A DNA stretch of 8,448 nt from DATGZX01 sp035296965 (GTDB lineage: Bacteria > Planctomycetota > Planctomycetia > Gemmatales > Gemmataceae): positions 1 through 8,448 of the forward strand of contig DATGZX010000054.1 in assembly GCA_035296965.1 (NCBI GenBank). Direction: 5' to 3'. The position numbers were made by a program, and so were the translations under genes. This document shows, one piece after another, positions 1 through 5,771 of the stretch. The notes beneath the pieces are model-generated. The model was not told where the DNA came from. It made no database searches and saw only the letters and a list, made by a program, of their open reading frames with translations. How positions within the stretch are numbered: position 1 is the first letter of the stretch; each line of letters starts with the position of its first letter.

Positions 1-2
1 GC

Positions 3-101
3 CAGCAGGCGCCATGGCTCAAATGGGTATTCATTGCGGCTGGCTGTTTGGCGGCGATTGATGGGCTAGGAATGTCGTATCTCGCAATTCGCAAGAGGTG
101 A
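3..101 (+). CDS. C-terminal tail of unknown membrane protein (partial)
   Basis: The reading frame is open from the left edge and ends at TGA 99-101, giving 32 residues; the start lies outside the window. The peptide contains a hydrophobic stretch (WVFIAAGCLAAIDGLGMSYL) closed by the basic tail AIRKR. That is the pattern of a final membrane-spanning helix with a positively charged cytoplasmic end. Only five bases separate its stop from the stop of the convergent sedolisin gene, and no terminator hairpin is visible between them. The family cannot be named from so short a piece. The frame could be a chance opening, but the hydrophobic helix plus basic end argues for a real gene end. Confidence 0.4.
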   Translation, partial: QQAPWLKWVFIAAGCLAAIDGLGMSYLAIRKR

Positions 102-106
102 GCCTG

Positions 107-3100
107 TCAGCGATCACCTAAAAGCCGTTCTCCCGCGCTAAGAGCGACCGCAGACCAGCGGGGCGGTGCCAGCGTGGCTGGCTGGATAACAGCCCCGCGG
201 ACAACCGGATCAGCGGGCAGATTGGGGAACGCATTGAACTGATCCGTGGTGATGAGGCCACCGAAGTCGACGGTGGCGCCGTCGGCAACATTGATCGTCC
301 CCACATGGTTGAGATTCAAGGCGTAGGCACTGGCGTCGGCGAACAGCGGTATCGGATTGGGATCGGAGAGCGTATTGAATCCCAGGGACAATATGGACAA
401 GGAATCGACGCTGATGGTGCCGTGCGTATTGTCCCAGTTCCCCAGGAGGCGGACTTCACTGCTCACGCCGCTGATCGAACCAGCGTTGGTCAGGCTGCCG
501 CTAAGGATCAAATCGGAAGATCCCGTCACCATGATCGTGCCGGTGTTCGACAGGCTCACGGGAGGAGTCGCCGGGAAAGTCTGCTCGAAAAATGCAGACA
601 TATTGACCGTAGAGCCGGAGTTCATCGTGAAGGCGCCGGAGTTGGCAATGCTTCCGCCGGTCTGGAAATACGTTCCGGTCAAGGTGAAAGCGCCGTTGTT
701 GGTTATGTTCGACTGGGACTGGAGAAACGTTCCCGTCAAAGATACGTTGCCGTTGTTGGTGAAGCTGCTTCCTGAAAGGATGCTGATTGAGCCGAAGGAG
801 TTGGTTAGCGTGCCGTTGTTGACGACCGTCCCTTCCAGGTCAAGAGTAGATCCATTCACGTCGATGACGCCGTCATTGATCACGCCATCGAGAACAGCGG
901 CGCTCGCTCCGAATGGACTAATGAAGAAGACGACATTCAGGGAGCCGGTGCCGCTGCTGGTGATCGTACCCTGCGAGATGAAGCCGCTGGCCAAGTTCAC
1001 GGCGCCCGTCGCCGACGTGAAGGCCAGAACACCGCCCGTGCCTGGATTATCAGCCGGGCTGTTATCCAGCCAGCCATCCAGAAGGACGAAGTCCTGGGAC
1101 AACGAGACGGTGACGCCGGGCAAACTGGGGAACGCCGTGAACTGATCCGTGGTCATGAGACCGCCAAAACCGATGGTAGCCCCGTTGGCCACAGCGATCG
1201 TCCCAACCTTGCTGAGATTCCAGGCGTAAGCGCTGCCGTCCGCCAGGGTCGGCGGGGAATGAGGATCGGTGGAGGCGGGCGTACCCAGATAGAGAGTCGA
1301 GGAGGAATCGACGCTGATGGCGCCGTGCGTGTTATTCCAACTGCCCAGGAACTCGAGTGTGGAACCTGTCGCCGCCGCGACGACCCCGTCGTTGGTGGCG
1401 TTGGAGAGATCGAGAACCACGCCGGTCACGTCCACGGTGCCTTCGTTGGTCACGTTGTAAAACCAGCCGCCGGCGAGCCCGCTGGGCCCAAAAGCACCGG
1501 TGGGAATCGTGGAAACTTGAATATCGTCACTACCGCTGGTGGTGATGCTTCCTCCACTGATGGTGCCCCCGGCCACCAGCAAGGGTCCGGTAGCAGCGTT
1601 CAGGGCCAGGACGCCTGCGCTCACTGCATTGTCCGCCGCGCTATTGTCCAGCGTCCCGTCCTGAGAACTCGAATCGAGAGCCAGATTCGCAGTGACACCG
1701 GGTATGGCGACGGCGCCCTGATACTGGTCCGTCGTCAGGAACCCGCCGACTATCACGGTCGCGCCGTTGCCGATGGTGAGGGACCCCAGATTGCTCCAGG
1801 CGTAAAAGGGGGCGCTGGGACTGCTCGCGGTCTGGCCGAACGTCTGATTGCCCAAATAGATCGTGGATGTGGAATCGGCGCTGATGGTGCCGTAGTTGAT
1901 CCAACCGCCTAACAACGCCAGGGTGGCGCCGGTCTCTCGGATCACGCCCTCGTTTGTCCAGCCCGTGGTGGAGGACGACTCCCCGTCAGCGAGAGCTGGT
2001 CCGATGGCGTCAATCTCCAGGGAACCGCCGTTTTCCACAATGGTCCCTTGGTTATCGAGACTTCCCGTAAAGCTCAATTGCTCGAAATAAGCCGTCGAGC
2101 CTGGGCCTCCTCCCAGGATGGTGAGGTGTGGTCCGATCGTAAACGTGCCGAGGGTGCCATAATTATAGAGTGCATCGCCGTTAAAGCTTTGGCCCAGTTG
2201 AATGGTGCCGGTGCCGCTGATCGTCTCGGGGCTGTTGTCCAGGTTGCCTGCATAGAAGTCCGCGTAACCAGCCATTATCGCGGATGACAAATCGCTAGTG
2301 CCGCCCAAGTTGACGGTACCATTGAGGATCAGCCCGTTCTGGACGAAGAACCCGTTAAAGTTGCCGCTCTGATTGGCGTTGAGCGTGCCGTCGAGTTGCA
2401 CGTCGTTGAGTTCGGGATATTCTCCGTTGCCGGTGCTGGTGGCGTTCAAGGTCGTGCCGGAAGTGACGTGGGCGCTCTTGAGGACGCCGCCGTTCATGTT
2501 GACGACGTCGCCTGCCTGATCGACCTGGAACGTGCCCAGCGTCCCCCCTCCGGATAGATCCAGATTGCCCGCGCCTATATCGAGGGAAACATTGGGAGCC
2601 GTCACTGTGAAGCTGCTGATCGTTTCGTAATTGGTTGAATAGTGCAAGATGGTGGCCCCGCTGAGGTCGACGACGACATTGTCGTTGGGGGCGGGCAAGA
2701 CGAATTGTTGCACGTTGGTGACGAGGGGATCTACCGTGGACCAATTGCCGGGGGTGTCCCAGTTCTGGTCGCCGACATCACCCGTCCAGTAAAGCGTGGC
2801 CGGCGCCGCCGGCGCTTTGAAGGCGGCCACAAGGTCGGGGACGAGGTACTGGGCATTGGGCGAGCCAAGGCCGGTGGCCAAATCATAGCCCGGCCCAGCA
2901 GGGTAGCCGTTATTGCCTTGAGTGATGTCCTCGAAGGCGTTCGGGTCGGTCGCGGCAATTTGATAAATGGCAGGCAGCAGTTGATTGGGGCCATCGAGCG
3001 TGCCTTCGCCTGCGGCAACGCGCAACTGATTGGCGATGGCTATCATCGAGGAGACTTGCGGGGCGCCCGCACTGGTGCCGCCGACCTCGATCCACGGCTC

Positions 3101-4147
3101 GCCCGGAGAGACGGCATTCGCCCGCAACGTGTCGTAAACGGGCACGCCCGTGGCCGGATCCGCGTTGTAAGCCAAGTCTGGTCCCGTGCGGGATCCGGTT
3201 GACTCGACGCCTAGCTGGTAGGCCGGCTCGCTTTCATAGGCGCTGATGCCGCCGCCGCCACCGCTCCAGGCAAACTCCAGGGCGCGGTCCGGATTGCCCG
3301 ACGCGTCCGGGGGCAGAGTCGTGCCCCCGACGCTGAGCGAATTGGGCGACACGGCTTGGTACGACGTGAAGAACCCCCCGTTATCACCCGCGGCACTTAC
3401 GAAAGAAACCCCCTGATGACCGGCAGGCGTCGTGAAGATACTGTCAAAATAGTACTCCGTTGGATACTCGCCGGAGCCGAAGCTCATGGATACGACGGAG
3501 ACACCCGATTGGCGGGCGGCATATTCGATGGCCGCGTCCCCGTCGTTGGTATTCTCGGTGCTGGCCTCCACAAGCAGGATATTGGCGCCGGGGGCCATCG
3601 CATGCGCCCACTCCACGTCGAGCGAAGTCTCGAGCCCGTAATTCGAGGTGTCCGTGGGCGGGAGAGTGCTGCCCCCGGTTTCGTTGACTACCTTGAAGAA
3701 GCTGGTGCTCGTCGCGTTGCCGGCCGCGCCGCCAATGTCGAACGTCTCGTCGAACGTCTGCAAATCCGAAGTGATGTAGGGATCGTCCAGAAAGTCGATG
3801 ATGGCGATGGTCTGGCCGCTGCCAGCGTCGTTAAAAGTCTCACCGGCCGGCAAAGTAATTTGATTAAAGCCGTAAGCCTGCTGCATCTGTGCCGGTGTGT
3901 AACCCTGCCCAACCGGACTCGAGCTTTGGTCCGGCCCAACCGCGAGCGGAAAGCTGACGGTCGAAGTATTACTATTGGCCGATGGCTTCTGGAGGGGACC
4001 GAGTGGCTCATGAAGAAGAGCGGGCAAGGGCAGACCGTTGAGAAGGTCACGTTTTTCCAGCTGCTCAACAAAGAGCTGAGCGCGACAGCCTCGGTGCCAC
4101 AGCTTGGGGGATCGACGCAACGGCCGGTGCGGAGAATCAGATGCCAT
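107..4147 (-). CDS. Secreted sedolisin (S53) peptidase with long beta-helix-like repeat region
   Basis: This is a predicted secreted or surface serine-carboxyl endopeptidase of 1346 residues. The ATG at 4147 is chosen because AAGGAG lies 8 bases upstream and the N-terminus then carries FVEQLEKRDLL (26-36), the planctomycete LEPR-xLL-type motif. The frame stays open 87 codons further up to a GTG at 4408, but that stretch looks non-coding. The sedolisin domain runs from about 83 (YTPAQMQQAYGF) to 445. It shows the catalytic pair E173/D177 in GLETSLDVEW, the oxyanion Asp255 in SAAGDNGG, the nucleophile Ser359 in GGTSAGAP, and the Ca-site residues D407-I408 with GYDLATGLG (420-428). The usual ~180-residue activation propeptide is absent. 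Residues 452-470 (YWTGD...NWDTPGNWS) open a Gly/Asn/Thr-rich region with many N-x-G-T-[IL] turns, as in autotransporter-like beta-helices. It includes three ~125-residue modules. The C-terminus breaks off inside the third module and ends in unrelated sequence without a visible sorting signal. Confidence 0.9.
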   Translation of the reverse strand: MASDSPHRPLRRSPKLWHRGCRAQLFVEQLEKRDLLNGLPLPALLHEPLGPLQKPSANSNTSTVSFPLAVGPDQSSSPVGQGYTPAQMQQAYGFNQITLPAGETFNDAGSGQTIAIIDFLDDPYITSDLQTFDETFDIGGAAGNATSTSFFKVVNETGGSTLPPTDTSNYGLETSLDVEWAHAMAPGANILLVEASTENTNDGDAAIEYAARQSGVSVVSMSFGSGEYPTEYYFDSIFTTPAGHQGVSFVSAAGDNGGFFTSYQAVSPNSLSVGGTTLPPDASGNPDRALEFAWSGGGGGISAYESEPAYQLGVESTGSRTGPDLAYNADPATGVPVYDTLRANAVSPGEPWIEVGGTSAGAPQVSSMIAIANQLRVAAGEGTLDGPNQLLPAIYQIAATDPNAFEDITQGNNGYPAGPGYDLATGLGSPNAQYLVPDLVAAFKAPAAPATLYWTGDVGDQNWDTPGNWSTVDPLVTNVQQFVLPAPNDNVVVDLSGATILHYSTNYETISSFTVTAPNVSLDIGAGNLDLSGGGTLGTFQVDQAGDVVNMNGGVLKSAHVTSGTTLNATSTGNGEYPELNDVQLDGTLNANQSGNFNGFFVQNGLILNGTVNLGGTSDLSSAIMAGYADFYAGNLDNSPETISGTGTIQLGQSFNGDALYNYGTLGTFTIGPHLTILGGGPGSTAYFEQLSFTGSLDNQGTIVENGGSLEIDAIGPALADGESSSTTGWTNEGVIRETGATLALLGGWINYGTISADSTSTIYLGNQTFGQTASSPSAPFYAWSNLGSLTIGNGATVIVGGFLTTDQYQGAVAIPGVTANLALDSSSQDGTLDNSAADNAVSAGVLALNAATGPLLVAGGTISGGSITTSGSDDIQVSTIPTGAFGPSGLAGGWFYNVTNEGTVDVTGVVLDLSNATNDGVVAAATGSTLEFLGSWNNTHGAISVDSSSTLYLGTPASTDPHSPPTLADGSAYAWNLSKVGTIAVANGATIGFGGLMTTDQFTAFPSLPGVTVSLSQDFVLLDGWLDNSPADNPGTGGVLAFTSATGAVNLASGFISQGTITSSGTGSLNVVFFISPFGASAAVLDGVINDGVIDVNGSTLDLEGTVVNNGTLTNSFGSISILSGSSFTNNGNVSLTGTFLQSQSNITNNGAFTLTGTYFQTGGSIANSGAFTMNSGSTVNMSAFFEQTFPATPPVSLSNTGTIMVTGSSDLILSGSLTNAGSISGVSSEVRLLGNWDNTHGTISVDSLSILSLGFNTLSDPNPIPLFADASAYALNLNHVGTINVADGATVDFGGLITTDQFNAFPNLPADPVVRGAVIQPATLAPPRWSAVALSAGERLLGDR
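175..195. repeat. Inverted repeat, left arm (inverted scrap of module)
   Basis: These 21 bases are the exact reverse complement of 1056-1076. Read on the + strand in the frame starting at 176, they and the next few codons spell GWLDNSPADN. This is the same peptide that copy 2 encodes on the - strand. Weaker similarity (7 of 11 bases by eye) continues to about 206. A piece of the module therefore lies here in opposite orientation. Confidence 0.9.
212..442 (-). repeat. Beta-helix module, copy 3, truncated (residues ~1236-1312)
   Basis: This is the third copy and is closest to copy 2: GNWDNTHGTISVDS, YALNLNHVGTINVADGATV, GGLITTDQFNAFPNLP. It stops right after NLP, where copy 2 continues GVTVSLSQ...DGWLDNSPADNP. 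The following 33 residues up to the stop codon do not match the module in this orientation. Confidence 0.8.
962..1345 (-). repeat. Beta-helix module, copy 2 (residues ~935-1062)
   Basis: This is the second and complete copy. Landmarks are GSWNNTHGAISVDSSSTLYL, YAWNLSKVGTIAVANGATI, GGLMTTDQFTAFPSLPGVTV, DGWLDNSPADNPGTGG and VLAFTSATG. Its DGWLDNSPADN stretch is the source or sister of the inverted fragment at 175-205. Confidence 0.85.
1056..1076. repeat. Inverted repeat, right arm (inside module copy 2)
   Basis: This is the partner of 175-195, coding on the - strand for GWLDNSP of module copy 2. The two arms are about 860 bases apart and match perfectly over 21 bases. Confidence 0.9.
1547..1909 (-). 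repeat. Beta-helix module, copy 1 (residues ~747-867)
   Basis: This is the first of three related modules in the sedolisin's repeat region. Landmarks in order are GGWINYGTISADS, YAWSNLGSLTIGNGATV, GGFLTTDQY, IPGVTANL, DGTLDNSAADN and GVLALNAATG. It is the most divergent copy. The same landmarks recur in order in the other complete copy, so the modules arose by internal duplication. Confidence 0.8.
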
Positions 4148-4155
4148 AGGGGTTA

Positions 4156-4161
4156 CTCCTT
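4156..4161 (-). promoter_or_regulatory. Ribosome binding site of the sedolisin gene
   Basis: AAGGAG on the - strand is followed by 8 bases and then ATG at 4147. It decides the start in favour of 4147 over the upstream GTG at 4408, which has no comparable site. The 257 bases between the TPR remnant's stop (4405) and this ATG hold no other clear signal. Confidence 0.75.
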
Positions 4162-4404
4162 GTGTTCTGTTGTCCGCATTAGTGCAAAGACCTGACCTCC
4201 TGACACTAGACGCGAGAATGCCGCCGTCCGCGCCTGCATTTTCGGCGATCGGCGTAATGAGAGATTTGCCGGGCCGCACGACGATGCTTGGGAAATAGAA
4301 AGGGTCGGGAATTAGAGTATTTTCATATTGATTGGGGGAACAACAAAGGGGACGTATCTCCCTGGCCAGGAACTCCCTACGACCTGGCTCGCCATAATGT
4401 AGGT

Positions 4405-4926
4405 TCACCTGTTACCGTCCGATTGCGTCCTCAAGCGTCCCAGGTTCTTCAGACTGGCTCCCAGGCCAGTTTGATGCTCCTGGATACTCGGGAACTTCCG
4501 AGCCAATTTCTCAAAGATCGCCACGGACTGACGATAGTCTGCTTCCGCTTCGGGAAGCCGTTGACCGCTTTCGAGCAAGCTGCCCAGCGCGTTCCAGCAG
4601 CCACCCAGCTCTTTTTGGTAATCCTGCTTGGTTGGTTAGTCGGCAACCAAAGGCTGGAACAGCCCCAACGCCTGCGTGCAAGCTTGTTCTGCAGCCTTGG
4701 CTTGCCCTCTCTTCGCGAGCACGACACCCAGTTGACACTGGACTGAACCAAGTTCCTCCTGCAGGTCCGGACTGCCCGGCGAACTGGCGACATGCGCCTT
4801 CAAAGCCTCCAAAGATTGCAAATGTGCTTTTTGCGATTCTTCCAGCCGACCTTCCTGGTGCAGCAGACTCCCAAGATCTTTGCCAGCGATCGCCATTCTC
4901 AAGGGGACGCAAAGGTCCTCATACAT
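4405..4926 (-). pseudogene. TPR protein remnant, probably tail of a TPR-containing kinase, with nonsense codon
   Basis: From ATG 4926 the frame encodes 96 residues and stops at TAA (4636-4638). After that codon it continues in the same frame as good TPR sequence (DYQKELGGCWNALGSLLESG) down to TGA at 4405-4407. TPR-like helix pairs are IAGKDLGSLLHQEGRLEESQ, LGSVQCQLGVVLAKRGQAKA, the segment after the nonsense codon, and a cut-off start GLGASLKNLGRLRTQ. At the break the peptide reads LVAD-stop-PTKQDY. A Tyr codon (TAT or TAC) there would restore the run, so one substitution explains the stop. It overlaps the sigma factor's 3' end by 8 bases in another frame and lacks any N-terminal partner domain. 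In planctomycetes such TPR tails often follow a Ser/Thr kinase domain next to an ECF sigma gene. That origin is an inference. Confidence 0.65.
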
Positions 4927-5239
4927 CGAAAGGAAATCTGCCGGGATAGCGGCGCAGAAGATCCGCCAGCTTGGATGCCAATATCCGCCGTAGCCAGGTC
5001 ACGAACTCGGCCTCGCTGTTCCCGCGAAAGAGGGCGAAGTGCTGGTGCACTCCCAGGAACGAGTCCTGGACCAGGTCCATAGCATCCACCTTACGCTGAA
5101 GCCTGCGGCCAATCTGCACCCGTGCCAGCAGCGTCAGATAGTCATGATAGCGCTCGAGCAACTCGCCGAGTGCCGGCACGCTTCCCGTCTGCGCCAGGTG
5201 GAGAAGCTTTTCAGGGTTGGCGCTGCAGTCGGCAATCAT
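4919..5239 (-). CDS. ECF-type sigma factor, region 2 only (truncated)
   Basis: This encodes 106 residues resembling the N-terminal half of a planctomycete ECF RNA polymerase sigma factor, which would direct RNA polymerase to particular promoters. Region 2 spans about 25-95. It includes LLERYHDYLTLLARVQIG, the core-binding and -10 recognition stretch DAMDLVQDSFLGVHQHFALF, and WLRRILASKLADLLRRY. Family members usually run to about 190-200 residues with a region 4 helix-turn-helix for the -35 element. Here the frame ends (GRFPFDV, TGA 4919-4921) right after region 2 and no region 4 is visible in any frame downstream. ATG 5239 is chosen because AGGAAG lies just upstream. An earlier in-frame ATG at 5305 adds 22 unlikely residues. 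It is probably a deletion product that cannot act as a normal sigma factor. Confidence 0.75.
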   Translation of the reverse strand: MIADCSANPEKLLHLAQTGSVPALGELLERYHDYLTLLARVQIGRRLQRKVDAMDLVQDSFLGVHQHFALFRGNSEAEFVTWLRRILASKLADLLRRYPGRFPFDV

Positions 5240-5771
5240 GGCTCTTCCTGAAAGTTTAGACGCATTGCACCGAGAATCGCGCCGTCCAACTGCCTCGCCG
5301 AACAATGGCTTCGATGCGGGCGCCGATCACCTAATTTGACATGCTCCGTGGATGCCCCCCGAAGAGCAGAGATTCCTCGATCTTTGCTATCGCTGACGAC
5401 CTGGGCAAAGCTCACACGCTGCTGCTGGCAACCAATGCCCTGCTGCCTTCAAGCCTCAGCGGGGGGTGAACCGTAGAAACGCAAGGACGTATTGGAAAAG
5501 ACCGTCCGCGTCGCAGAGTTGCTACTGACCAGCTTGCAAGGGCGTTAAGATACCAACTCGAGGCAATGACCTGTCGCATCCAGCGAATCTATGGGGAAAA
5601 ACGCGGCTAGCAGTTTTGCATCCCTTTTGGGTACTCGGCGCGCCGCTGCGAACTGATCGGGCGAATAAATCTTCCTTGATGATCGTCAGGTTTGAAGGGC
5701 TTCCTCGCTGGTCGGAAAACGGAACGCAACATTGACGGTCCCCGAGTGCTAATCCCAAGGGAGTCGGAACT
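5240..5771. other. Intergenic region between divergent genes, nothing recognised
   Basis: These 532 bases separate the divergent sigma remnant and DJ-1 genes, so both promoters should lie here. I found no convincing -35/-10 pair, hairpin terminator, RNA gene or array. Small open frames exist, such as 5341-5469 (+) with 42 codons, but they lack ribosome sites and recognisable sequence. The only clear signals are the ribosome sites at the two ends: AGGAAG before 5239 on the - strand and AAGGGAG at 5757-5763 on the + strand. Confidence 0.5.

Noticed and set aside
357..1145. Long + strand frames opposite the sedolisin gene (for example 305-775, 357-1145, 1259-1912, 2642-3202, 3356-4195)
   Set aside because: They are antisense shadows of GC-rich coding repeats, with no family motifs and no ribosome sites; the - strand has clear catalytic motifs.
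4318..4346. Possible promoter upstream of the sedolisin gene (TTGTTG, 17 bases, AAAATA on the - strand)
   Set aside because: Both boxes fit poorly, and such matches are frequent in an A/T-rich patch; no support beyond spacing.
4148..4408. 87-residue N-terminal extension of the sedolisin frame from a GTG at 4408
   Set aside because: No ribosome site precedes it, the peptide is unlike an export signal, and a strong AAGGAG site fits the ATG at 4147, which is followed by the planctomycete N-terminal motif.
111..5334. 11-base direct repeat CGATCACCTAA at 111-121 and 5324-5334
   Set aside because: Several 11-base matches are expected by chance in a sequence of this length, and the flanks do not match.
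5341..5469. 42-codon + strand frame in the intergenic region
   Set aside because: There is no ribosome site, no recognisable motif, and its length is ordinary for chance.
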